NCBI GenBank assembly: GCA_947176895.1
Contig: CAMWSK010000009.1
Location: 21,576-85,575 of the forward strand
DNA: 64,000 nt
Origin: an uncultured Prevotellaceae bacterium
GTDB lineage: Bacteria; Bacteroidota; Bacteroidia; Bacteroidales; Bacteroidaceae
Direction: 5' to 3'
The notes under the pieces are model-generated. The model made no database searches. It had not been told where the DNA came from and saw only the letters and a program-made list of their open reading frames with translations. The first letter of the stretch is position 1. Each line of letters starts with the position of its first letter. Made by a program: the position numbers and the translations under genes. Positions 27,724 to 37,703 of this stretch are shown here, one piece after another.

Positions 27724-29648
27724 CGGCTTTGAGTGCTGAGTTCTGTATATTCTTTCTGAATGGTTGCCTTAATGCCTTGCTTGTCTATGCCGCAGAGATG
27801 CCGCAATTGTTCTATTGCTCCGTGCTCTACGAATGTCTTCGGCAGCCCCAGACGTGTAACGTGTACAGGTTTCTTGTGGTCGTTCATCCATTCCAGGACA
27901 GCTGTTCCCAATCCGCCTTCGATGGTTCCGTCCTCCAATGTGATGATTGTTTTACATTTGTCGGCCACGTCTTCCAATGCTTTTTCGTCTATGGGACACA
28001 GCCAGCGCATGTTCCAATGAGCTATGTGCATTGCCAATCCTTGACTTTCCAATTCGCTGATGGCTTCTGCCGCAGTGTTACCCAACGGTCCGAGGCTCAG
28101 CACTGCAACATCCTTCCCGTCACGCAATTTTTGTGCCTTGCCCACGGCCATCTCTTTCATGGGTGTGGGATGTGGAGGCATCACGCCGCGTCCACGGGGA
28201 TAGCGAATTACGAAAGGCCCCTTCTGCGGCAGTTGGGCCGTGTACATCATATCGCGCAACTCCTCTTCGTTCAGGGGAGAGGCGATGGTCAGACCGGGGA
28301 TGGGACGTAGTGCTGCCAGGTCAAAGAAACCATGGTGTGTGGGACCGTCTTCGCCCACCAGTCCTGCGCGGTCAAAGCACAGGCAGAGGTTGAGGTGACT
28401 GATGGCAACATCGTGTATGATGTTGTCATAGGCTCGTTGGGCAAACGAACTGTAGATGTTGCAGAATGGCATCAACCCGTCGATGGCCATGCCCGCCGAG
28501 AAGGTTACGGCATGTCCTTCGGCGATGCCCACATCAAACACCCTGTCCGGCATGGCTTCCTGCATGATGTTCATGCTGCAGCCCGTGGGCATGGCGGGAG
28601 TTACACCGATAATTTTGCTGTTTTGGCGTGCCAGTTCCAGCAATGTTTGTCCAAAAACATCTTGGTAGCGTAGCGGCTGAGGTTCGCTGGTCTGGGGTTT
28701 CAACTGTTCTCCTGTCTCCGGACTGAATTTGCCGGGTGCGTGAAAGGTCGTAGGGTCTGTCTCTGCCGGAAGAAATCCTTTTCCTTTGGTTGTATGCAGG
28801 TGCAGCAACTTCGGTCCTTTCATTTCCTTTATCTGATGTAGGGTGTGTACCAGTTGGATTACGTTGTGTCCGTCATCGGGGCCGAAATAGCGGATGGACA
28901 TCCCTTCAAACACGTTATGTTGCTTGTTGAGAACGGCCTTCAGTGAATTGTTGAACCGTATGATGCGTTTGCGTTTTTCCTCGTTCAGCCATCCCCATTT
29001 CAACATGCGCCGGGCAATGTTCTGACGGATGCTGTTGTAGGTCGACCCCGTATGCAGCTGGTGCAGATAGTTTTTCATGCCGCCCACGCTGCGGTCGATG
29101 CTCATGTTGTTGTCGTTGAGGATAATGAGCAAATCGTTCTGGCAATTTGAAGCATTGTTCAGACTTTCATAAGCCAGTCCCCCGCTCATGCTGCCGTCAC
29201 CGATGATGGCCACGACGTTCCTGTCCTTTTTTTCCTCATGTGCCGCCACGGCCATGCCCAAGGCAATGCCGATAGCGTTGGAGGCATGGCCACAGGTGCA
29301 TGTGTCATACTCACTTTCTTTTGGTGAGGGGAAAGGTTTTAACCCACCTAATTGCCGGTTGGTGTGGAATTGTTTTCTCCGTCCTGTGAGCATCTTGTGG
29401 ACATAAGCTTGATGCCCCACGTCCCACACCAAGCGGTCTTCGGGTGTGTTGAAAACATAATGTAAGGCTACGGTCAGTTCCACAACACCTAAAGATGAGG
29501 CGAAATGACCGGGATGTACGCTTAGTTCTTGGATGAGCGTCTGGCGCAACTCCTGACACAGCCGGGGCAGTTGTTCGATGGGCAGTTTGCGCAGGTCGGC
29601 AGGAAAATTTATATCAGGCAACAACTTCTGCTGCTTTTTTTCTTCCAT
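27720..29648 (-). CDS. dxs: 1-deoxy-D-xylulose-5-phosphate synthase
   Basis: About 642 residues from the ATG at 29648. A longer frame runs upstream through the promoter and is not credible. The thiamine diphosphate motif is [17 protein letters not shown] with NDNNMSID. The N-terminal block [11 protein letters not shown], the [16 protein letters not shown] segment and the transketolase-like middle domain ([16 protein letters not shown]) are present. It condenses pyruvate and glyceraldehyde-3-phosphate, the first step of the MEP isoprenoid pathway. It is first of a six-gene minus-strand operon ending with the GlcNAc-kinase-like gene. Confidence 0.96.
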   Translation of the reverse strand: MEEKKQQKLLPDINFPADLRKLPIEQLPRLCQELRQTLIQELSVHPGHFASSLGVVELTVALHYVFNTPEDRLVWDVGHQAYVHKMLTGRRKQFHTNRQLGGLKPFPSPKESEYDTCTCGHASNAIGIALGMAVAAHEEKKDRNVVAIIGDGSMSGGLAYESLNNASNCQNDLLIILNDNNMSIDRSVGGMKNYLHQLHTGSTYNSIRQNIARRMLKWGWLNEEKRKRIIRFNNSLKAVLNKQHNVFEGMSIRYFGPDDGHNVIQLVHTLHQIKEMKGPKLLHLHTTKGKGFLPAETDPTTFHAPGKFSPETGEQLKPQTSEPQPLRYQDVFGQTLLELARQNSKIIGVTPAMPTGCSMNIMQEAMPDRVFDVGIAEGHAVTFSAGMAIDGLMPFCNIYSSFAQRAYDNIIHDVAISHLNLCLCFDRAGLVGEDGPTHHGFFDLAALRPIPGLTIASPLNEEELRDMMYTAQLPQKGPFVIRYPRGRGVMPPHPTPMKEMAVGKAQKLRDGKDVAVLSLGPLGNTAAEAISELESQGLAMHIAHWNMRWLCPIDEKALEDVADKCKTIITLEDGTIEGGLGTAVLEWMNDHKKPVHVTRLGLPKTFVEHGAIEQLRHLCGIDKQGIKATIQKEYTELSTQSR

Positions 29649-29666
29649 AGATTGTAATTTATAAAA

Positions 29667-29674
29667 CAAAGATA
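29667..29674 (-). promoter_or_regulatory. Bacteroidota -7 promoter element for the dxs operon
   Basis: TATCTTTG on the minus strand lies 19 bases upstream of the chosen dxs start. This also argues against the longer dxs frame. No clear -33 element was found. Confidence 0.6.
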
Positions 29675-29713
29675 GCAAATTATCGGCAAAGAGTTGTAAT
29701 TTTGTAGAAAATA

Positions 29714-30652
29714 ATGAGCCGTATGCAGCTGTTAACGCCCGTTTCTGTTCCCGCCCCCTTGCGTCTTTTCGATGCAAGTGAGCGGTATGTTTTTATGGGT
29801 TCTTGTTTTGCTCAGCATATGGGGCGGCGCTTTTCCGAAGCCGAAATGCAGGTTAATGTCAATCCTTTAGGCCCTGTCTACAGCCCTTGCGTGTTGTCGC
29901 AGGCCTTGATGGGGTGGGGCAGTCCGAAAGCTGTGTCGGGCCCCTTGGGATGGCATACGTGGGTTACGGATACCTCATTCACCAGGCCTTCGGCCGATGA
30001 GGCCGAGCGGATAGCTGTTCAGTCTGTTGAGACATTAAGAAGAAGTTTGGCTGATGCCGACCACCTTGTTCTCACCTTTGGCACGAATCATCACTACGAG
30101 TTGCTGTCCACCGGTCAGCTTGTGGCTAACTGCCATAAGCATTCCCCGCGTGAGTTTAGAGAGTGTGTGCTTCCCCTTTCCTGTCTTCTTGATCGGGTGA
30201 GTGCTACTTTTGAATTTCTGTTTCAAGATAATCCGGGACTTATCATCACACTCACGGTAAGCCCTTATCGCTATCAGAAATATGGCCTGCATGAGAATCA
30301 ACTTTCAAAATCCACTCTTTTGCTTTTGGCAGACGAACTTCAGCAACGTTTCCCCCGGCAAGTGCAATATTTTCCGGCTTACGAGATTCTGCAGGACGAG
30401 TTGCGTGACTATCGCTTTTATGCTCCCGACATGCTTCATCCCAGTGACCAGGCTGTTCGGTATATCCAAGAGAAGTTGCAACAATGGATGACACCTTCTT
30501 TGACAGACTACCTTCAGCAACATGAACGGCTTGGACGTTTCCTTCTTCATCGTCCCTTTGATTCGTCCGCCCCGCAGTATCAGGCGCAAGCCGAGCAGAC
30601 ACGTCTGCAGTTAGCCACATTACGTCAACGATATGTTAAACCGAACAGATAA
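29714..30652 (+). CDS. GSCFA domain protein
   Basis: 312 residues. The family-naming motif appears as [14 protein letters not shown] (about 30-43), followed by NPLGPVYSP and, later, [18 protein letters not shown] and DMLHPSDQA. The pattern (GSCFA, a GT-N block and a D-x-x-H block) resembles SGNH hydrolases, so an esterase or acyl-hydrolase role is possible but unproven. It is divergent from dxs with 65 bases between. It is followed 18 bases later by murF-alr, suggesting an envelope role. Confidence 0.88.
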   Translation: MSRMQLLTPVSVPAPLRLFDASERYVFMGSCFAQHMGRRFSEAEMQVNVNPLGPVYSPCVLSQALMGWGSPKAVSGPLGWHTWVTDTSFTRPSADEAERIAVQSVETLRRSLADADHLVLTFGTNHHYELLSTGQLVANCHKHSPREFRECVLPLSCLLDRVSATFEFLFQDNPGLIITLTVSPYRYQKYGLHENQLSKSTLLLLADELQQRFPRQVQYFPAYEILQDELRDYRFYAPDMLHPSDQAVRYIQEKLQQWMTPSLTDYLQQHERLGRFLLHRPFDSSAPQYQAQAEQTRLQLATLRQRYVKPNR

Positions 30653-30670
30653 TAAATATAATAACAAGAT

Positions 30671-33061
30671 ATGATTTACAGTACAATGGCCCTTGAGACC
30701 ATATTCAGCGACAGTATGGGTGTTCAACGCACCGGCCATTTCGAATATCAGGTTCGATGGCTGCTCACCGACAGCCGTTCGCTTTCTACCCCCGAGGGTA
30801 CCCTTTTCTTCGCTCTCACCTCGCGTCAGGGCGATGGGCATAGATATATAGAGGAACTCTATCAGCGTGGCGTTCGTTGTTTCGTGGTAAAACGTTTGCC
30901 TTCTGAGGTTCACCCCGATGCCGTTTATTTTCTGGTGCGTTCCACTTTAGAGGCTTTGCAGCAGTTGGCGGCCTACCATCGCAGGCAGTTTCAGATTCCC
31001 GTCATAGGTATCGCGGGTTCCAACGGCAAGACCACGGTGAAGGAGTGGCTTTTCCAGTTACTCAGCCCCGACCATGTGGTCACCCGTTCGCCACGTTCCT
31101 ACAACAGCCAGATAGGTGTGCCCCTCAGTGTGTGGAATCTTAGTGCAGACACCCGGCTGGGCGTGTTCGAGGCGGCCATCTCCCAGCCCGGAGAAATGCG
31201 CCCCCTGCAACATATCCTTTGCCCCACCATTGGCCTTTTCACCTGTCTGGGCGATGCCCATCAGGAGAATTTTCAGTCCATGGAGCAGAAGTGCCGGGAG
31301 AAGCTTCTCCTCTTTCGCAATGCCCGGGTGCTAATCTATCCCCAAGGCAATCCGGTTATTGACAAGTGTGTCAGCCAAATGGAATTCAAGGGACAGCTGG
31401 TGCCCGTGGATACCTCGGCCGCTGCCACTCCCATGGAGGTAAACAAACTGCTGTGTCGGGCCGTATGTCTTTATTTAGGTATGAAGCCTCAGGAAGTGTT
31501 CGACCGTCTGGCGCAACTGGAGCCTGTGGCCATGCGCCTGGAGGTGAAGGAGGGGCAGAACGGGTGCACCGTCATCAATGACTCCTATAATAATGATTTG
31601 GCCTCGCTGGATATTGCGCTCGACTTTATGACACGCCGCCCAGTCCCCAAGGACGAAGCCCGAAAGTCTCAGAACACGGCTTTGATTCTTAGCGACATCC
31701 AGCAGACAGGGCTGGAACCGCAAGTGCTTTACGAACGCGTGGCTACGTTGGTACAAAGCCGTCATGTGGATTTGTTTGTCGGGGTCGGCCCCGAACTTAT
31801 GGCACATGCCGCCCTCTTCCCCGGGGGACATTTCTTTGCTACCACGCGTCAGTTGCTCGAGAGCCCCTTGCTCACCGAACTTCATGACAGGGTGATTCTG
31901 GTGAAGGGTGCCCGCTCGTTCCACTTCGAGAATGTGGTGGATCGTCTGGAACTCCGTGTTCATGAAACCATTCTCGAAGTCAATCTTGATGCCATTGTTC
32001 AGAATCTCAACTATCATCGTCAGTTCCTTCATCCCGACACGCGTTTGGTGTGTATGGTGAAGGCCGGCGCATACGGCGCGGGCAGCCTGGAGGTGAGTCG
32101 CATCCTGCAAGACCACAAGGTGGACTACCTGGCTGTGGCCGTGGCCGACGAGGGCGTTGAACTTCGCCGTGGCGGCATTTCCACGGGCATCATGATTATG
32201 AATCCCGAGATGTCCTGTTTCCGCACACTTTTCCGATACAATCTGGAACCCGAGGTCTACAGTTTCCGCTTATTGAAGGCTCTCATACAGGCTGCCGAAG
32301 CCGAGGGCATAACGGGCTTTCCCGTTCACATCAAGTTGGACACGGGCATGCACCGCCTGGGCTTCAATCCCGAAACGGATATGCCCGAACTTATCCACCT
32401 GCTCACCCATCAACATGCCGTGCTTCCGCGCAGCGTGTTCAGCCATTTTGTGGGTTCGGACGCCGACGAGTTCGATGCTTTCTCCCACCGCCAGTATGAA
32501 TTGTTCGTGCGCGGGGCCGATGCCCTGCAGCAGGCCTATCCCCAACATCATATCCTCCGCCATATCTGCAACAGTGCGGGCATCACCCACTTCCCCCAGT
32601 ATGACAACGACATGTGTCGCCTGGGTATTGGACTTTACGGTATCGATTCCCGCACAAACCGTCTTATCCACAACGTCTCAACCCTCAAGACCACCATCCT
32701 TCAGTTGCGCAACGTGCCCGCCGACGAAACGGTGGGCTACAGCCGTCGCGGCGTGTTGACGCGTGACAGCGTTATCGCCACCTTGCCTATCGGCTACGCC
32801 GACGGATTGGACCGCCGCCTGGGATGTGGACGTGGCTATTGTCTGGTCAACGGACACAAGGCACCTTATGTGGGTAACATCTGCATGGATGTGTGTATGA
32901 TCGACGTCACCGGCATTCCATGTCAGGAGGGCGACACCGCCGTCATCTTCGGCGAGCAGCTCAGTCCTTCGGTTTTGGCCGACCTCATAGGCACCATCCC
33001 TTACGAGATATTCACTTCTGTCAGCCAGCGTGTGAAGCGCGTCTTCTTCCGCCGCAGCTAA
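30671..33061 (+). CDS. murF-alr: Bifunctional MurF ligase / alanine racemase
   Basis: 796 residues. The N-terminal half (1-430) is a Mur ligase with the ATP loop GSNGKTTVKEW (near 115-125), NDSYNND and a C-terminal VLVKGARS-type block (here VILVKGARSFHFE). The second half (about 440-796) is an alanine racemase with PLP Lys464 in MVKAGAYGAG, the HIKLDTGMHRLGF block and the second-site Tyr region VGYSRRG. This fusion is typical of Bacteroidota. It supplies D-Ala and joins D-Ala-D-Ala to the UDP-MurNAc-tripeptide. It is 21 bases before gmd in the same operon. Confidence 0.96.
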   Translation: MIYSTMALETIFSDSMGVQRTGHFEYQVRWLLTDSRSLSTPEGTLFFALTSRQGDGHRYIEELYQRGVRCFVVKRLPSEVHPDAVYFLVRSTLEALQQLAAYHRRQFQIPVIGIAGSNGKTTVKEWLFQLLSPDHVVTRSPRSYNSQIGVPLSVWNLSADTRLGVFEAAISQPGEMRPLQHILCPTIGLFTCLGDAHQENFQSMEQKCREKLLLFRNARVLIYPQGNPVIDKCVSQMEFKGQLVPVDTSAAATPMEVNKLLCRAVCLYLGMKPQEVFDRLAQLEPVAMRLEVKEGQNGCTVINDSYNNDLASLDIALDFMTRRPVPKDEARKSQNTALILSDIQQTGLEPQVLYERVATLVQSRHVDLFVGVGPELMAHAALFPGGHFFATTRQLLESPLLTELHDRVILVKGARSFHFENVVDRLELRVHETILEVNLDAIVQNLNYHRQFLHPDTRLVCMVKAGAYGAGSLEVSRILQDHKVDYLAVAVADEGVELRRGGISTGIMIMNPEMSCFRTLFRYNLEPEVYSFRLLKALIQAAEAEGITGFPVHIKLDTGMHRLGFNPETDMPELIHLLTHQHAVLPRSVFSHFVGSDADEFDAFSHRQYELFVRGADALQQAYPQHHILRHICNSAGITHFPQYDNDMCRLGIGLYGIDSRTNRLIHNVSTLKTTILQLRNVPADETVGYSRRGVLTRDSVIATLPIGYADGLDRRLGCGRGYCLVNGHKAPYVGNICMDVCMIDVTGIPCQEGDTAVIFGEQLSPSVLADLIGTIPYEIFTSVSQRVKRVFFRRS

Positions 33062-33082
33062 CCATTTAACCCATCATCATTC

Positions 33083-34180
33083 ATGGCAAACAAAAACATT
33101 GCTCTCATTACGGGTGTCACGGGTCAGGACGGCTCTTACCTGTCCGAGTTCCTCCTGAAAAAAGGTTATGACGTTCACGGCACCATTCGCCGCAGTTCCG
33201 TTGATTTCCGCGAGCGTATCGCCCACTTGGAGGGGCTGCCCAATTTTCATCTTCATTACGTGGACATGAGCGATTCCATGTCCATCATCCAGGTGCTCCG
33301 CAAGGTGAGACCCACAGAAATATACAACCTGGCGGCACAGAGCCATGTGCAGGTGTCTTTCGACTCGCCCGAGTATACGGCCGATGTGGATGCCGTGGGT
33401 GTGTTGCGCATCCTTGAGGGGGTTCGCCAGTGCGGCTTGGAGGATACATGCCGCATCTACCAGGCATCCACCTCAGAACTTTATGGCAAGGTGGAGGAGG
33501 TGCCCCAGAACGAGAACACGCCTTTCCATCCCTATTCGCCCTATGCCGTGGCCAAGCTCTATGGCTTTTGGATTGTGAAAGAATATCGCGAGGCATATAA
33601 TATGTATTGCTGCTCGGGCATCCTGTTCAACCACGAGAGCGAGCGCCGGGGCGAAACCTTCGTCACCCGCAAGATTTCTTTGGCCGCCGCTCGAATCAAG
33701 CAGGGCAAGCAGGAGAAACTGTATTTGGGTAACCTCAGCAGCCTGCGTGATTGGGGCTATGCCAAGGATTACGTCGAGTGTATGTGGCTCATTCTTCAGC
33801 AGGAGAAGCCCGAGGACTTCGTGATTGCCACGGGTGTGCAACACAGTGTGCGCGATTTCTGTTACTATGCCTTCAAGCGTGTGGGCATCGAGCTGGAGTT
33901 TACGGGAGAGGGCATCGATGAGAAAGGTATCGACAAGGCCACCGGCAGGGTGCTGATTGAGGTGAGCAAGGACTTCTACCGCCCGACGGATGTGGTGAAC
34001 CTGTGGGGAGACCCCACCAAGGCACGCGCCAAGCTGGGTTGGAATCCCAACACCACCGGTTTTCAGGAACTGGTGAACCTGATGGTGGATCATGATATGG
34101 CCAAGGTGGCCGGCGAGGGCGCGGCGGAAAAGGTGCGCATGAACCTGGCCGAGTTCCTGGAAAAAGGTATCGTAAAATAA
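33083..34180 (+). CDS. gmd: GDP-mannose 4,6-dehydratase
   Basis: 365 residues of the extended short-chain dehydrogenase type. The NADP loop is [16 protein letters not shown], the RRSS pair follows, and the catalytic Tyr-Lys is in [12 protein letters not shown] with the Ser/Thr in [11 protein letters not shown]. The GDP-sugar block [16 protein letters not shown] is present. It converts GDP-mannose to GDP-4-keto-6-deoxymannose. The next gene, 3 bases downstream, makes GDP-L-fucose from this product. Confidence 0.97.
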   Translation: MANKNIALITGVTGQDGSYLSEFLLKKGYDVHGTIRRSSVDFRERIAHLEGLPNFHLHYVDMSDSMSIIQVLRKVRPTEIYNLAAQSHVQVSFDSPEYTADVDAVGVLRILEGVRQCGLEDTCRIYQASTSELYGKVEEVPQNENTPFHPYSPYAVAKLYGFWIVKEYREAYNMYCCSGILFNHESERRGETFVTRKISLAAARIKQGKQEKLYLGNLSSLRDWGYAKDYVECMWLILQQEKPEDFVIATGVQHSVRDFCYYAFKRVGIELEFTGEGIDEKGIDKATGRVLIEVSKDFYRPTDVVNLWGDPTKARAKLGWNPNTTGFQELVNLMVDHDMAKVAGEGAAEKVRMNLAEFLEKGIVK

Positions 34181-34183
34181 GAA

Positions 34184-35404
34184 ATGATGAACGCAAAGCT
34201 ATCCAAGGATTCAAAGATTTATGTGGCCGGCCACCGCGGGCTGGTGGGGTCGGCCATCTGGAACAACCTGTGGGGGCGGGGTTATCATAACCTGGTAGGC
34301 CGCACGCATGCCCAACTTGACCTTACCAACCAACAGGCCGTGACGGAATTTTTCGACAGGGAACGCCCCGATGCCGTGGTGCTGGCGGCCGCTTTCGTGG
34401 GCGGCATCATGGCCAATAACCTGTATCGTGCCGATTTCATCATGCAGAACATGAAAATACAATGCAATGTTATCGAACAGGCCTATCTGCATGGTGTGCG
34501 TCATCTGCTGTTTTTGGGCAGCACCTGCATCTATCCCAAGAACGCTCCCCAGCCCATGAGCGAGGATTGTCTGCTCACCTCGCCCTTGGAATACACCAAC
34601 GAGGAGTATGCCATTGCCAAGATTGCCGGACTGAAGATGTGCGAAAGCTATAACTTGCAGTATGGTACCAATTATATCGCCGTGATGCCTACGAATCTGT
34701 ACGGACCCAACGACAACTTTCATCTGGAGAACAGCCACGTGATGCCCGCCATGATGCGCAAAATCTATCTGGCGAAACTCATCCACGAGGGCGACTGGCA
34801 GTCCATTCGTACCGACCTCAACAAGCGGCCCATCAACCCCACCGACAAACTGCGTGCCATTATTGGGGAAGGAAATGTTGACGGAGCGAACACCGAAGAC
34901 CGCATCCTTCGGGCATTGGCTTTTTACGGTATATCCGACAACCGCGTGGAATTGTGGGGCACGGGTGCGCCCTTCCGTGAATTTCTGTGGAGCGAGGATA
35001 TGGCCGATGCCAGTGTCCATCTGCTTCTGAATGTCAATTTCAGTGACATCATCGGTGTTGAGAAATACAGCAGCGTACACTATGGTGCGAAAACCGACGG
35101 ACGGGTAGACCGCAACAACAGCGAGGGACGGGGCGGAGCTTTGCCTTCGTTGGGCGAGATTCGCAACTGCCACATCAATGTGGGTACGGGAAAGGAGCTT
35201 ACCATTCGGGCACTCAGCGAACTCATCGTCGATACGGTAGGCTTCGAGGGTGAAGTGGTGTGGGACAGCACCAAGCCCGACGGAACGCCGAGGAAGCTCA
35301 TCAGTGTGGACAAGTTGCATTCGCTGGGTTGGACCCACAAGGTGGAGATTGAGCAAGGCGTGAGGAAATTGTTTGACTGGTACCGTCAGTCGTTGCGTTC
35401 ATAA
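34184..35404 (+). CDS. fcl: GDP-L-fucose synthase
   Basis: 406 residues, longer than the approximately 320-residue enterobacterial enzyme. The extra length is an insert near 205-235 (HEGDWQSIRTDLNKRPINP...) that I recall from Bacteroidota Fcl proteins. The NADP loop is GHRGLVGSAIW, the catalytic triad residues are in LGSTCIYP and EYAIAKIAG, and the GDP-sugar blocks NLYGPNDNFH and LWGTGAPFREFLW are present. It epimerises and reduces GDP-4-keto-6-deoxymannose to GDP-fucose for surface glycan fucosylation. It starts 3 bases after gmd; a repeat cluster and a small terminator follow. Confidence 0.96.
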   Translation: MMNAKLSKDSKIYVAGHRGLVGSAIWNNLWGRGYHNLVGRTHAQLDLTNQQAVTEFFDRERPDAVVLAAAFVGGIMANNLYRADFIMQNMKIQCNVIEQAYLHGVRHLLFLGSTCIYPKNAPQPMSEDCLLTSPLEYTNEEYAIAKIAGLKMCESYNLQYGTNYIAVMPTNLYGPNDNFHLENSHVMPAMMRKIYLAKLIHEGDWQSIRTDLNKRPINPTDKLRAIIGEGNVDGANTEDRILRALAFYGISDNRVELWGTGAPFREFLWSEDMADASVHLLLNVNFSDIIGVEKYSSVHYGAKTDGRVDRNNSEGRGGALPSLGEIRNCHINVGTGKELTIRALSELIVDTVGFEGEVVWDSTKPDGTPRKLISVDKLHSLGWTHKVEIEQGVRKLFDWYRQSLRS

Positions 35405-35421
35405 ACCTGCATGTTCCGGTT

Positions 35422-35482
35422 AAAACATCAACATGTTTTGACTGAAACATGAACACGTTTTTGAAAAACATGAACATGTTTT
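35422..35482. repeat. Three tandem AAACAT-ATGTTT units
   Basis: The units AAAACATCAACATGTTTT (35422-35439), GAAACATGAACACGTTTTT (35444-35462) and AAAAACATGAACATGTTTT (35464-35482) repeat with a period of about 20-22 bases. They lie between fcl and a terminator. The same kind of triple array lies at 48600-48660. Confidence 0.7.
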
Positions 35483-35486
35483 GGCT

Positions 35487-35506
35487 GCTTCGCCGAAGCG
35501 TTTTTT
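35487..35506 (+). terminator. Short terminator after fcl
   Basis: GCTTC and GAAGC form a 5-bp stem around GCC, followed by G and T6. It is a weak but plausible end for the GSCFA-murF-gmd-fcl transcript. Confidence 0.55.
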
Positions 35507-35537
35507 CCCGACCGACATAAGACATTAAATAACAGCT

Positions 35538-36650
35538 GTGAAACAATATTTCGATTTTCTGCGTTTTTCGCTTGAAACCAATGCCCCGCTGCCTCAAAAT
35601 CTGGAGCGGATGGATTGGCGGGGGCTGTTCCGTTTTGCCAAGGAACAGGCTTTGCTGGGAGTGATGTTTCAGGGAATAAAGAAACTTCCTCAAGGAACGC
35701 TCACGGACTTTGCTTTGCTGTCAAAATGGCTGATGCTGGCCAACAAGATTGCCTTGAACAACGAACGCATCAATCAAGTGGCCGTCCGCCTCACCCAAAA
35801 ACTGAATGCCGACGGATGGAGCTGCTGCATTTTGAAGGGACAGGGCAACAACCTCTACTATCCCGACCCCTTTTCGCGTATGCCCGGTGACATCGATGTG
35901 TGGATTACCAAAGGTGAGCATCCATTCCTCCCGACCAAGGAGCATCGGAAACGCGTGGTGGAGTACCTGAAGAGGACGTTTCAGGCCGCACATACCCAGA
36001 TCCATCACACGGAGTTTCCGTATGAACGGGTGGAGGTGGAGGCTCATTTCTTCCCGGGGATGTTGAACAGCCCGTGGCACAATCACCGCCTGCAACGCTG
36101 GTTTGATGAACAGGCATCCCGGCAGAGCGCCCATAAAGTGCAGCTGCCCAAGGAGGCCGGCTCCATTCCCGTCCCTACCTTGGATTTCAACCTGCTTTAT
36201 CAGATGTATCATCTTTTTCATCATTTCTTCGACGAGGGGATAGGTTTACGGCAGATGGTTGATTATTACGAGTTACTGCTGGCCATGGAACCGGGTAAGA
36301 CCGCTGTGTGTGACAAGGATTTCGTCAGGTTCGGGCTTCGCCGTTTTGCGGGTGCCGTGATGTGGGTGTTGGGCGAGACCTTGGGCTTGGAACGGGAGCG
36401 AATGGTTGTCGCCCCCGATGAGCGTCGTGGAAAGGTGTTGCTGGAGGAGATACTCAATGGCGGCAATTTTGGCAAGTATGACAAGAAGTATGGGGGGATA
36501 GCCTATAAATCCCGGGCAGGTAAGCTGTTTACCAAAATAAAGCGTTCGCTGTCGTTTGCCAGGCTCTATCCCGCCGAGGCTTTATCTGTCCCCTTCTTCA
36601 GAATTTGGCATTTCGGTTGGAAACAGTGTAACCGCGGGTTGCTTAACTGA
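35538..36650 (+). CDS. Nucleotidyltransferase-like protein (NTP_transf_5 type)
   Basis: 370 residues from a GTG start. The fold signature is CCILKGQGNNLYYPDP followed by MPGDIDVWI, whose two aspartates form the metal site of the nucleotidyltransferase superfamily. DFNLLYQMYHLFHHFFDEGIG is the conserved histidine-rich helix of this group. Members occur widely in Bacteroidota next to surface-polysaccharide genes, but no substrate is established that I know of. It sits after the gmd/fcl pair with a terminator between, so it may have its own transcript. Confidence 0.78.
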   Translation: MKQYFDFLRFSLETNAPLPQNLERMDWRGLFRFAKEQALLGVMFQGIKKLPQGTLTDFALLSKWLMLANKIALNNERINQVAVRLTQKLNADGWSCCILKGQGNNLYYPDPFSRMPGDIDVWITKGEHPFLPTKEHRKRVVEYLKRTFQAAHTQIHHTEFPYERVEVEAHFFPGMLNSPWHNHRLQRWFDEQASRQSAHKVQLPKEAGSIPVPTLDFNLLYQMYHLFHHFFDEGIGLRQMVDYYELLLAMEPGKTAVCDKDFVRFGLRRFAGAVMWVLGETLGLERERMVVAPDERRGKVLLEEILNGGNFGKYDKKYGGIAYKSRAGKLFTKIKRSLSFARLYPAEALSVPFFRIWHFGWKQCNRGLLN

Positions 36651-36700
36651 AAGCGGGAGTTCCTTGCGTGCCCCATGTTGCAAGTTTGGGAAATTTTTAG

Positions 36701-36708
36701 TAATTTTG
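36701..36708 (+). promoter_or_regulatory. -7-like promoter box upstream of the GH89 remnant
   Basis: TAATTTTG fits TAnnTTTG, with TTG at 36678-36680 about 20 bases upstream. It precedes the residual ATG at 36754 of the broken GH89 gene. Confidence 0.4.
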
Positions 36709-36753
36709 TTGATGAAGAGATCGGTGAACCATTATTTTCTTACATAAAATCGT

Positions 36754-37578
36754 ATGGGAAAAATGAGAATCATTTAATACACCGTGGCACGATATGGAAA
36801 GGCTGACGATGCCATACAGCAGGCATGGATTCTGTTAAGCAACTCCATTTACAATTGTCCTCCGTTTTCTACTCAGCAGGGTACGCATGAATCCATCTTC
36901 TGCGCACGTCCGTCGGCTAATGCCTTTCAGGTCTCGTCTTATGCGGAAATGTCGGACTACTATAATCCTCAGGATGTCATAGACGCGGCAGGATTGTTCC
37001 TTTCGGCTGCCGACAAATTTACCGATAACGACAATTATGCCTACGACCTTGTGGATATTGTCCGTCAGGCCGTTGCCGAAAAGGGGCGCATGGTACACTC
37101 TGTTATGAGAGAGGCTGTCCGGGCACGTGAACCGAAGCTTTTTGATGCGGCCTCCCGGCGTTTCCTTTCTCTCATTATGCTGCAGGACGAACTGCTTGCC
37201 ACCCGTTCTGAGTTCAAGGTGGGAAAATGGATTGCCATGGCGCGTAACTTGGGGGTCAACCCGCAGGAGAAGGACCATTACGAATGGAATGCACGTACAC
37301 TGATTACTACGTGGGGTGACCGTGCCGCGTCCGATGCTCTTCATGACTATGCGCATAGGGAATGGAACGGTATCCTTCGCGATTTCTACTACAACCGTTG
37401 GAAGATTTGGATTGACCGGACCGCCAAGGAACTGCGGGGCGACTCTCATCAGGATATCGATTGGTATGGTGTGGAAGAGGTTTGGACCAAGCAGAGGAAT
37501 CCTTATCCTGCAGAACCGGAAGGAGAATGTATCAAGACGGCTCGCCGTATCTATGCCTTGGTTCTGGATAACGATTAA
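36754..37578 (+). pseudogene. C-terminal remnant of alpha-N-acetylglucosaminidase, GH89
   Basis: The 264 codons after a GTG at 36784 match the C-terminal alpha-helical third of GH89 (NAGLU) enzymes: DLVDIVRQ, LLATRSEFKVGKWIAMAR, NARTLITTWGD and LHDYAHREWNGILRDFYYNRW. A complete enzyme has roughly 700 residues; the N-terminal domain and most of the catalytic barrel are absent. Just upstream, ATG at 36754 begins a seven-codon stub (MGKMRII) ended by TAA and in the same frame as the remnant. This suggests a large deletion that kept promoter and start. It could be expressed as an inactive fragment but is best called a pseudogene. Confidence 0.75.
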
Positions 37579-37627
37579 CAATCCCCAATCTGCAACCACA
37601 GATTGTTCAACTAAAATGAAGAACGGC

Positions 37628-37658
37628 TTTGTGATTTGCACAAAAACATGTATCTTTG
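37628..37658 (+). promoter_or_regulatory. Canonical Bacteroidota promoter of fabI
   Basis: TTTG (37628-37631), a 19-base spacer and TATCTTTG (37651-37658) match both elements and the usual spacing. The fabI start is 45 bases downstream. Confidence 0.75.
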
Positions 37659-37703
37659 TGCAATATTTGCAATTTTAAGGTAAAAATAAAAGAATAGAAA
37701 GAC

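Noticed and set aside
29649..29777. 43-codon N-terminal extension of dxs
   Set aside because: It overlaps the promoter box at 29667-29674 and the start of the divergent GSCFA gene; known Dxs proteins begin near the chosen ATG.
35422..35482. Regularly spaced repeats considered as a CRISPR array
   Set aside because: The units are palindromic and variable, spacers are only 1-5 bases, and no cas genes are near.
36661..36700. Possible tRNA or small RNA between 36651 and 36753
   Set aside because: No cloverleaf arms or strong hairpins could be drawn; the stretch is better explained as a promoter region.
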